Below are positions 1-5,394 of a stretch of 5,603 bases of DNA, piece after piece. A program made the position numbers and the translations under genes. This stretch comes from a bacterium (GTDB lineage Bacteria > Latescibacterota > UBA2968). Position 1 is the stretch's first letter. The number at the start of each line of letters is the position of its first letter. The stretch covers positions 1 through 5,603 of the forward strand of contig JAPUJS010000377.1 in NCBI GenBank assembly GCA_027296045.1, written 5' to 3'. The notes below the pieces were generated by a model, which was not told the DNA's origin, did no database searches, and saw nothing but the letters and a program-made list of their open reading frames with translations.

Positions 1-1539
1 GACATCGTCATTGCCATCGACGTGGCCACCACCCTCCGCAGTCAGAAGAACCAGATTCAAAACCTGTTCGACATCTTCGATCAGGCCCTCAGCTTCCGCA
101 TTGAAGAAAAAAAGATCCAGAACCGCAAACTCGCAGATGTGCTGATTATGCCCGATCTGGAAGATTTTAGCGCATCCAACTTCGATCAGGCCCTCACCCT
201 CATCCCGCTGGGCAGAACCGCCACAGAAGCCCACCTGGAAACCATTCGACAAAAACTAATCGACCATGGCCTCACGTCCGAACACACAGCGCCTCGATCT
301 CCGCGGTTGAACGCCGATCTCACCAACCTGGACGAATTCATCTATGCACCCGGGCAGATTCAAATCGACAGCATTCGCATCCAGGGCCTGAACCGATATC
401 CCGAAGCCGCCATTCGAAACCGCCTGCAAGCCCAAAGCCCAACATCGATCTCCACCCTGGACCGGGATGTTGCCATCCTCTATGCCACCGGTTTTTTCGA
501 TACGGTTACCTACCAGCTTTCCTGGGAAAGCGGCCAAACCATCCTCACCTTCAAAGTGCAGGAAGCCATCCCCGCTGAAATCGGCCTGGGCCTCCACTAC
601 AACCTGGACTTCCAGTTGCTCGGCCTGGTCGAAGTCGCCCGTCCCCACCTCTTCAACCCCGGCTCCATTCTATTCCTCCGGGGCATTCTGGGCAAAATCA
701 AATACGCCGAATTGGATCTGAACCTCAACCTGTTGGGCAACTTCCGATGGGCAACAGGCGTCCACAGTCATACCCGAAAGCGCCTCGTATTCACCGGCGA
801 AAGCCAAACCGGGAGTTATCGCCAAACCCGCTACGGTTTCTCCTCTGCCCTCCAGCACCTCTTCCAAAACTGGGGAAGACTGGAAACCGGCTATCAGACC
901 GAGAAAGTAACGGTGGAAGATGTGACGGGTTCCACACCGGAACAGGTTTCAGGCACCCTATCAGGTCTTCGCGCACAAGCAACGGTTGATCTCCTCGATG
1001 ATGCCGATTTCCCCACCAGCGGCCTGGCACTCAAAACGCGTTTGGACTGGATCTTTCGTTCCTCCATCTCCAACGTCAAATACCGTCGCTACCTCGCAGC
1101 CCTAAACTATCACATCAGCACACCCTCCGGCCTCACCCTGAGCCTGAATGGGAACTGGGGCCTGGTCGACGGCAAATCTCCATTTTACGAACATCTCCAC
1201 ACCGGAGGAACCGGATCGTTTCAATTCTCTTCCGCCCGATTTCCGGGCCTGACACGAGAAGAGATCCGCTCCACACACCGGCTGATCCTGGGCGCCACAC
1301 TTCGCAAACGCCTCCAAAAATTCATCTTCGGCAACACCCAAGACATCTCCTTCGCCCTCTTTTACCACCTGGGATTATTCAACCGAACCCCGGGTGTGTT
1401 CGCCCTCAAAGATCGGGTCCACAGCCTAGGCCTGGGGTTCTATGCCAACACCCAGATCCCCGGCCCCATTCGCCTGGAATTGGGCGCAACCGACCGCCGG
1501 GACATCCACATCCACCTCTCATTCGGATACGCCTTTTAA
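1..1539 (+). CDS. Patatin-like phospholipase with POTRA and Omp85-type beta-barrel (PlpD-like), 5' partial
   Basis: The reading frame is open from base 1, so the true start and the catalytic part of the patatin domain (GxSxG serine) lie before the window; the GTG at 22 is an internal valine codon. The first ~85 visible residues match the end of RssA-type patatin domains: DIVIAIDV, then ADVLIMPDLEDF, then the helix with LIPLGRTATEAHLE. After a linker, a single POTRA domain runs from about residue 112 to 190 (IQIDSIRIQGLNRYPEAAIR ... LYATGFFDTVTYQL). The remaining ~320 residues alternate polar and hydrophobic positions as in a 16-strand Omp85/surface-antigen barrel, and the chain ends in phenylalanine (FGYAF), usual for outer-membrane proteins. 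In known relatives such as Pseudomonas PlpD (type Vd), the barrel anchors or exports the lipase domain at the outer membrane. Lipase activity here is inferred, because the active-site serine is not visible. It converges with the next gene. Confidence 0.93.
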   Translation, partial: DIVIAIDVATTLRSQKNQIQNLFDIFDQALSFRIEEKKIQNRKLADVLIMPDLEDFSASNFDQALTLIPLGRTATEAHLETIRQKLIDHGLTSEHTAPRSPRLNADLTNLDEFIYAPGQIQIDSIRIQGLNRYPEAAIRNRLQAQSPTSISTLDRDVAILYATGFFDTVTYQLSWESGQTILTFKVQEAIPAEIGLGLHYNLDFQLLGLVEVARPHLFNPGSILFLRGILGKIKYAELDLNLNLLGNFRWATGVHSHTRKRLVFTGESQTGSYRQTRYGFSSALQHLFQNWGRLETGYQTEKVTVEDVTGSTPEQVSGTLSGLRAQATVDLLDDADFPTSGLALKTRLDWIFRSSISNVKYRRYLAALNYHISTPSGLTLSLNGNWGLVDGKSPFYEHLHTGGTGSFQFSSARFPGLTREEIRSTHRLILGATLRKRLQKFIFGNTQDISFALFYHLGLFNRTPGVFALKDRVHSLGLGFYANTQIPGPIRLELGATDRRDIHIHLSFGYAF

Positions 1540-1589
1540 GACCCACTTCAGATCAAAGTGTCGTGTAGACCAATTTTCTCTACGCAGGG

Positions 1590-1605
1590 AAAATAGCTCT
1601 ATTTT
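1590..1605 (+). terminator. Weak AT-rich hairpin downstream of the patatin gene
   Basis: AAAATA and TATTTT flank the loop GCTC about 50 bases after the patatin stop codon. The stem is entirely A/T and no separate T-run follows, so this is a poor rho-independent terminator. Just before it, a 7-bp stem with one G-T wobble (1563-1569 with 1579-1585) has a 9-base loop. Either could mark the transcript end, but the evidence is weak. Confidence 0.2.
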
Positions 1606-1710
1606 AACAAATATTTAATAAATATAAATTTAGAGAAAATAAATACGAATATTTTGCATTACTCTGTGCGTGTATGACGCCATTTTGTGTGTTAATTGGT
1701 ATAAGAGTAC

Positions 1711-1745
1711 AAAAAAAGCCGGTGGATCTCTGGATCCACCGGCTT
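1711..1745 (-). terminator. Rho-independent terminator of the small HTH-like gene
   Basis: A perfect 13-bp stem (AAGCCGGTGGATC at 1716-1728 pairing with 1733-1745) encloses a 4-base loop. Read on the minus strand, the stem runs directly into seven T (the A-run at 1711-1717 on the plus strand), the classic intrinsic terminator layout. It lies 22 bases past the stop codon of the gene ending at 1768. No T-run follows on the plus strand, so it should act in one direction only. Confidence 0.93.
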
Positions 1746-1767
1746 GCACAGCGACTTCCTTCCTACC

Positions 1768-2115
1768 TTAAACCTTCCTTCTCGACCACGCCTGTTTCAA
1801 CATCGGCTTCTGATATCCCTGCTGTTGAAATGCGGGATTGATTTTCTGCTTTTGCTTCTTATGTACCTGGGCTTCCCACTTCTCCTGCGCCTTCTGTCCG
1901 GCATCTGACTTCAGCCAGGCGGTCAGCTTCTTCTTGTCCACCTTGCCGTCTTCCTTCAAAACGCCTTGCTTAACAAAATAAGTCCGCCTCCGTTTCACCT
2001 CACCCCGCGAGCAAGACATCTTTCGGGCAATCTGCTTGTCGTCAGCACCTTTTGCCAGCAGATCCAGAAACGCCGTGTAATAGGAAGCCCCGTCTGTAAT
2101 TTCTTCAGGGGGCAT
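1768..2115 (-). CDS. Small basic protein with helix-turn-helix-like segment, function unknown
   Basis: A 115-residue protein that I do not recognise as a named family. The ATG at 2113-2115 (MPPEEITDG) is chosen over the in-frame ATG twelve codons upstream, because AAAGGAG (2122-2128) lies six bases before it; the upstream ATG has no comparable site. Residues ~12-55 (FLDLLAKGADDKQIARKMSC onward, to RRTYFVKQGVL) look like a winged or simple helix-turn-helix: a helix, then 'DDKQIARKMSCSRGEVKRR' as helix-turn-recognition helix. Residues 58-115 are rich in Lys, Arg and Gln (KKKLTAWLKS, HKKQKQK, WSRRKV), giving a strongly basic tail that could bind nucleic acid. There is no signal peptide or membrane segment. 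It has its own strong terminator and AT-rich flanks, so it is probably a single-gene transcription unit. DNA binding is an inference from sequence pattern only. Confidence 0.8.
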   Translation of the reverse strand: MPPEEITDGASYYTAFLDLLAKGADDKQIARKMSCSRGEVKRRRTYFVKQGVLKEDGKVDKKKLTAWLKSDAGQKAQEKWEAQVHKKQKQKINPAFQQQGYQKPMLKQAWSRRKV

Positions 2116-2121
2116 AACAAA

Positions 2122-2128
2122 CTCCTTT
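2122..2128 (-). promoter_or_regulatory. Shine-Dalgarno site deciding the start of the HTH-like gene
   Basis: On the minus strand this reads AAAGGAG, followed by six bases and then ATG (2113-2115). It supports the 115-residue product over the 127-residue version that starts at 2151. Confidence 0.85.
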
Positions 2129-2281
2129 GTGATATTGATTGGTAAGTCCATTCAGTTTATCATCGATCCATTAAATACCTATTAAATCCAAATGTACATT
2201 GCAGAATCTCCCAAAATGAAGAAGTGAACACCAAATAGACGGACCTGCACGAGCGAATGGTTCCAATCAAACACATCACAA
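2127..2281. repeat. Imperfect inverted repeat enclosing the upstream region of the HTH-like gene
   Basis: TTGTGAT (2127-2133) and TTGATTGG (2135-2142) are matched in reverse complement by CCAATCAA (2263-2270) and ATCACAA (2275-2281). The arms differ only in the length of the short interruption (1 versus 4 bases). The enclosed ~120 bases hold the presumed promoter, but I could not resolve convincing -35/-10 boxes there. The copies could be paired operator half-sites or chance in AT-rich DNA. Confidence 0.4.
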
Positions 2282-2298
2282 AATGAGGATTAGGTCCC

Positions 2299-2466
2299 TT
2301 AAAGATACTTCTTCTTCCCCACCAGCGTCAACCATACCGGCAATGCCGCAAACGGATTTTTGTGCCAATCACACATCTCCGGATCAGGATTCCGCCAATC
2401 CCAGAACTTTGCGTCATCCCCCGGATCTTCGGAAAGATCAACCAACTCCAACCCACTTTTCAGCAT
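2299..2466 (-). CDS. Short tryptophan-rich reading frame, micro-protein or gene remnant
   Basis: From the ATG at 2464-2466 this frame encodes 55 residues: MLKSGLELVDLSEDPGDDAK, then a segment FWDWRNPDPEMCDWHKNPF, then LPVWLTLVGKKKYL and stop. The sequence looks genuinely protein-coding: acidic first half, four tryptophans, a hydrophobic strand and a basic end. The open frame continues 12 codons above the ATG (GGAWTVLIGI) to an in-frame TAG at 2503-2505. No Shine-Dalgarno precedes the ATG. It could be the surviving 3' end of a larger gene whose front was lost, or a small independent protein. I do not recognise the family. Its end 'LTLVGKKK' loosely recalls the last strand of some enzymes, but that is too little for a name. 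Confidence 0.4.
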   Translation of the reverse strand: MLKSGLELVDLSEDPGDDAKFWDWRNPDPEMCDWHKNPFAALPVWLTLVGKKKYL

Positions 2467-2495
2467 AATACCGATCAAAACCGTCCAGGCGCCTC

Positions 2496-2546
2496 CGGAA
2501 ACCTACCCATTCTTATCAGACAACGCCCAGACCTTCCAGGTTTCCG
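2496..2546. repeat. 9-bp inverted repeat with 33-base spacer
   Basis: CGGAAACCT (2496-2504) and AGGTTTCCG (2538-2546) are perfect reverse complements separated by 33 bases. The left arm overlaps the in-frame TAG that closes the short reading frame at 2299-2502. The arms could form a stem in RNA or be the ends of a small intergenic repeat. Confidence 0.45.
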
Positions 2547-2571
2547 TTTTGGACGGGAGAGGAAGGGATCT

Positions 2572-2624
2572 GCGGCCCTCTGCGCCGGGCGGGAAGGATG
2601 GGAGTGGTTTCGCGGCCCTCTGCG
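2572..2624. repeat. 13-base direct repeat, 40-base period
   Basis: GCGGCCCTCTGCG occurs at 2572-2584 and again at 2612-2624. Each copy is preceded by a purine-rich G/A tract (around 2551-2569 and 2590-2608), giving two diverged units of about 40 bases just beyond the 3' end of the aldo/keto reductase gene. This looks like a non-coding intergenic repeat, possibly dispersed in the genome. Only two copies are visible here. Confidence 0.6.
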
Positions 2625-2633
2625 ATCCTGCCC

Positions 2634-3623
2634 CTACCGCATCCTCGATTCCGACTGCCACATATCTGGATTCGTCCCCACATACGCCTTCACCCGATCT
2701 GTCGCTGCGTCCAAGCGTGCAATCACATCCTCCGAAAGCTCCAGATCCACCGCCGGAAGATTCCAGCCCACTTCCTCTGGCGTTCGCGCCCCCACCAGCA
2801 ACGAAGTCACCGCCGGCCGGTGCATCGCCCAGGCCAGCGCCACCGTCGCCATCGGTTCTCCAACCTCCTCTGCAATCTTTCCGACCTCATCAACCGCCTC
2901 AAACACTTCGGCCTCACACCCCGGTTCCCCGTGAACCGCCATCGGTCGTGTATCCGCATAAAGCCGCGAGCGGGCAAGTCCCTCTGGAACTTCATCGGCA
3001 TTCTGATACCGTCCTGTCAACACACCCTGGGAGAGCGGGCTGTAGCAAATAATGCCCACTTCCTGCTCCTCACACAACGGCTGAATCTCGTGCTCGATCG
3101 CCCGCCACAGCAGGCTATAGGGCAACTGATCCGTTTCAATCGCCCCCAATTCCAACACATCGGACAAATCTTGGACCGCGAAATTACACACCCCAATCGC
3201 TCGCACCTTCCCTTTTTGCTTTAAACGCTCCAGCACCGTCATCGTTTCTTCGAGCGGCACATTCCAGTTTGGCCAATGAATCTGATACAGATCAATATAG
3301 TCCATATCCAGATGCTGCAAGCTCTGATCGCATGCCTTTTCCACATCGTCCGACCCCAGATGTCCCCCACCCACTTTCGTTGCAACCACCACATCCTGCC
3401 GACGCCCCGCCAGCCCGCGCCCCAATACGGCCTCCGAATGCCCCTTGCCATATCCTTCGGCACTATCAAAAAACGTGATCCCGGCATCCAGAGCCGCGTG
3501 CACCGTCGCTACAGACACCTCATCATCCTGATCGCCCCAGACCTTCCCTCCTGCAAAAGGCCAGCACCCGAGCGCAATCACCGAAACATCAATATCCGTC
3601 TTCCCCAGTTTTCGATATTTCAT
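2634..3623 (-). CDS. Aldo/keto reductase family oxidoreductase
   Basis: A complete 329-residue NADP(H)-dependent aldo/keto reductase, of normal family length and cytoplasmic. It begins MKYRKLGKTDIDVSVIALG, the usual N-terminal hairpin and first strand. The catalytic tetrad is visible as Asp53 and Tyr58 (FFDSAEGYG), Lys83 (VATKVGG) and His116 (DLYQIHWPN). Cofactor-binding elements follow: GVCNF near 144-148, DQLPYSLLWR near 165-174, YSPLSQGVLTGRY near 194-206 and LLVGARTPEEV near 275-285. The ATG at 3621-3623 is preceded by a purine-rich AAAGGGGGG ribosome site. The gene overlaps the end of the DUF2809 gene by 35 bases, so it is the last gene of a three-gene operon. The substrate cannot be told from sequence; this family reduces sugars, aldehydes and ketones. 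No clear terminator follows the stop. Confidence 0.95.
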   Translation of the reverse strand: MKYRKLGKTDIDVSVIALGCWPFAGGKVWGDQDDEVSVATVHAALDAGITFFDSAEGYGKGHSEAVLGRGLAGRRQDVVVATKVGGGHLGSDDVEKACDQSLQHLDMDYIDLYQIHWPNWNVPLEETMTVLERLKQKGKVRAIGVCNFAVQDLSDVLELGAIETDQLPYSLLWRAIEHEIQPLCEEQEVGIICYSPLSQGVLTGRYQNADEVPEGLARSRLYADTRPMAVHGEPGCEAEVFEAVDEVGKIAEEVGEPMATVALAWAMHRPAVTSLLVGARTPEEVGWNLPAVDLELSEDVIARLDAATDRVKAYVGTNPDMWQSESRMR

Positions 3624-4014
3624 CGTCCCCCCCTTTCAAACGTTTCATCCACAACCATCCCAATGCACACCCGATCCCGTAAAACACAAAATCCCAGGTA
3701 TCAAACGAAGTGCCCAGCACAGCCTGACCGAGAAAGGAGCTTCGAAGCGCCTCCAGAAATGGCGGATGCCAGAGCTGCAACACCTCCAGCAAAGACGTGA
3801 CACCAAAAACACCAACCGCAATCCTACAAGGCCGGGTGCCTGGCATCAGCCACAACAACACGAGGCACCAGAAAACCTCGTACAAAACGCCACCCGCATA
3901 ATCCCGCACCCAGACAGATCCTGGACCGCTATAAATCTTGGTATAAAAACCCACAGGAACCAGAACCACCAGAAAGAGCAGGATGCGAATCCGAAGTCTC
4001 ACCCCCGCATCCAC
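3589..4014 (-). CDS. DUF2809 (VanZ-like) integral membrane protein
   Basis: A 141-residue inner-membrane protein with about four hydrophobic segments near residues 8-25, 41-57, 63-81 and 106-124. The block LLEVLQLWHPPFLEALRSSF (75-94) followed by LGQAVLGTSFDTWDFVFYGI (95-114) matches the DUF2809 pattern, in which 'QLWHPPFL..IR..FLG..LLGT.F.WWDF' is the hallmark. The family has no established function and resembles VanZ proteins. The start is a GTG at 4012-4014 with AGGA six bases upstream, overlapping the sulfatase end by 16 bases. A second GTG at 4000-4002 forms a GTGA overlap with the sulfatase stop and is an alternative start, giving 137 residues. The C-terminal tail after residue 126 is hydrophilic (KGGDDEISKTGEDGY) and is encoded where the reductase gene begins. 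Confidence 0.88.
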   Translation of the reverse strand: MDAGVRLRIRILLFLVVLVPVGFYTKIYSGPGSVWVRDYAGGVLYEVFWCLVLLWLMPGTRPCRIAVGVFGVTSLLEVLQLWHPPFLEALRSSFLGQAVLGTSFDTWDFVFYGIGCALGWLWMKRLKGGDDEISKTGEDGY

Positions 4015-5372
4015 GCGCCTTCCTGATATCGTTGCGACAGACGCCTGGAAAGTTCGCGAACCAGATCCCGATTTTCTCCGGCAATATTGTTCAGTTCCTC
4101 CGGGTCTTCTTCCAGATCGTACAACTCTGTCAAATCGTTGTAATTCTCAATCAGCTTGTACCGCGATGTCCGAATCAACCGAAAATTTCGAATCGCGCTC
4201 ACAGCCTCGGTTCGATGTTGATCCGTCTCCCCCTGCAAGACCGGGTTAAACGACTGGGCATCGATATTGGCCTGAGCCGACAACCCGGCCAGTTCACAAA
4301 TGGTCGGATTCACATCAATCAGTTCCACCGGACCGTCATTTTTACGCCCGCCTTCAATCCCCGGTCCGGCAACAATCAGCGGCACCCGCAATGCAGATTC
4401 ATAGGGCACACTCTTGGTATAGCACCCATGATCGCCCAGCATCTCGCCGTGATCACTTGCAAAAATCACATATGTATTGTCCGACATCCCTCGGCGTTCC
4501 ACCGCATCCAGAATGGCTCCCACCTGATCGTCAATCAACTCGGTGGCCGCACAATACTGCCGCCGTGTCTCCAGAACCTCTTCATCCGTCATATCATTCG
4601 TCTTGATCCGGCCCTCCAAATACCGGGGCTTTCCGGTCAGATCTGCCGAAATCGGCGGCGGCATCTCTGCACCCCGATACTTGTCAGCATATTCTGTCGG
4701 CGGATCAAACGGATCGTGCGGTCCCACAAAACTCACAAACATATGCCAGGGGAAATCATCTGGAATCGTGTCAATCCACTCCACAGCCCGCTGGCCGATA
4801 TAGGTATCTGCAAACCCCTCGGTCGGCAATACCGAATCGTGACACGACCGGTAGTATCCTTCCTGAGATCGGCGGGTATAATCGTCTACAAAGGGTTCCA
4901 ACAATCCTTTTTCATGCAAGAAATAGTTATAAGGCCCCTGCGGCACTTTAGAACCCCCCGCGTGCATCTTCCCCTCAATCTCAATCGGGTGCGTAAATCC
5001 CCACATATACGTACTGGGCCGATCCCCATTTCGTCCATTATAAGGAATGGGCTTTGCCAGATCCAACTTGCCAGAACACCCCACATAATACCCGTGATCT
5101 CTCAACCGCTGATAATACGAGGTCGTACCCTGGGGCAAAAAACAGCTGTTATCCAGAGCCCCAACACGCGTCGGTTGTAACCCCGAAGCCAGTGCAACCC
5201 GAGACGGCGCACACACCGGACAATTTGTCGTACAAGATGTAAACTGAATACCCCGTTCAGCCAACCGATCCAGATGGGGCGTGCGGATAAAATCCGCACC
5301 CATCGAACCCAGATAATCCCACCGATGTTGATCGTCCATAATAAAAAGAATATTTGGTCTGTCCTGCGCCAT
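3999..5372 (-). CDS. Type I sulfatase (formylglycine-dependent, Cys-type)
   Basis: A complete 457-residue sulfatase of the alkaline-phosphatase superfamily, which hydrolyses sulfate esters. ATG 5370-5372 (MAQDRPNILF) is preferred because GGGAGG lies five bases upstream; the TTG five codons earlier overlaps that ribosome site. Metal ligands Asp13-Asp14 lie in NILFIMDDQ. Cys54 in CPVCAPSR fits C-x-P-S-R, the signature converted to formylglycine by a sulfatase-modifying enzyme that must be encoded elsewhere. Other family blocks are GPHDPFDPP (His219), the metal-binding FASDHGEMLGDHG (Asp307-His308) and YTKSVPYESALRVPLIV (Lys320). The usual GKWH or GKMH block is GKLDL here (Lys102), with Asp in the usual His place. 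The C-terminal region (YKLIENYNDLTELYDLEEDP) is typical. There is no signal peptide, so it is probably cytoplasmic. The substrate is unknown; choline-sulfatase-like and glycan sulfatases share this pattern. It is the first gene of the operon. Confidence 0.95.
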   Translation of the reverse strand: MAQDRPNILFIMDDQHRWDYLGSMGADFIRTPHLDRLAERGIQFTSCTTNCPVCAPSRVALASGLQPTRVGALDNSCFLPQGTTSYYQRLRDHGYYVGCSGKLDLAKPIPYNGRNGDRPSTYMWGFTHPIEIEGKMHAGGSKVPQGPYNYFLHEKGLLEPFVDDYTRRSQEGYYRSCHDSVLPTEGFADTYIGQRAVEWIDTIPDDFPWHMFVSFVGPHDPFDPPTEYADKYRGAEMPPPISADLTGKPRYLEGRIKTNDMTDEEVLETRRQYCAATELIDDQVGAILDAVERRGMSDNTYVIFASDHGEMLGDHGCYTKSVPYESALRVPLIVAGPGIEGGRKNDGPVELIDVNPTICELAGLSAQANIDAQSFNPVLQGETDQHRTEAVSAIRNFRLIRTSRYKLIENYNDLTELYDLEEDPEELNNIAGENRDLVRELSRRLSQRYQEGAWMRG

Positions 5373-5374
5373 AA

Positions 5375-5383
5375 GATCCTCCC
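5375..5383 (-). promoter_or_regulatory. Shine-Dalgarno site of the sulfatase gene
   Basis: The minus strand reads GGGGGAGGATCTTATG, placing a strong G-rich ribosome site about five bases before the ATG at 5370-5372. It decides against the longer frame that begins with TTG at 5387. Confidence 0.75.
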
Positions 5384-5394
5384 CCAAAAATTAA

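Noticed and set aside
1544..1560. CACTT/AAGTG hairpin just after the patatin stop
   Set aside because: Only five base pairs with no T-run; too weak to call a terminator.
1697..1705. Extended -10-like TGGTATAAG on the plus strand
   Set aside because: No -35 partner at a normal distance and no gene downstream on that strand; it would fire into the terminator and antisense to the HTH-like gene.
2113..2151. Longer version of the HTH-like protein starting at 2151
   Set aside because: The ATG at 2113-2115 has AAAGGAG at ideal spacing, whereas the upstream ATG has none.
2572..2624. Possible CRISPR array
   Set aside because: Only two 13-base copies with a 27-base gap, no further units and no cas genes.
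2360..3224. Long plus-strand reading frames rich in Pro, Ser and His
   Set aside because: They are antisense to the aldo/keto reductase, which has a full set of catalytic motifs; low-complexity composition is typical of shadow frames in GC-rich genes.
4032..5180. 382-codon plus-strand frame opposite the sulfatase
   Set aside because: The minus strand carries all sulfatase motifs; the plus frame shows no recognisable domain and no ribosome site was evident.
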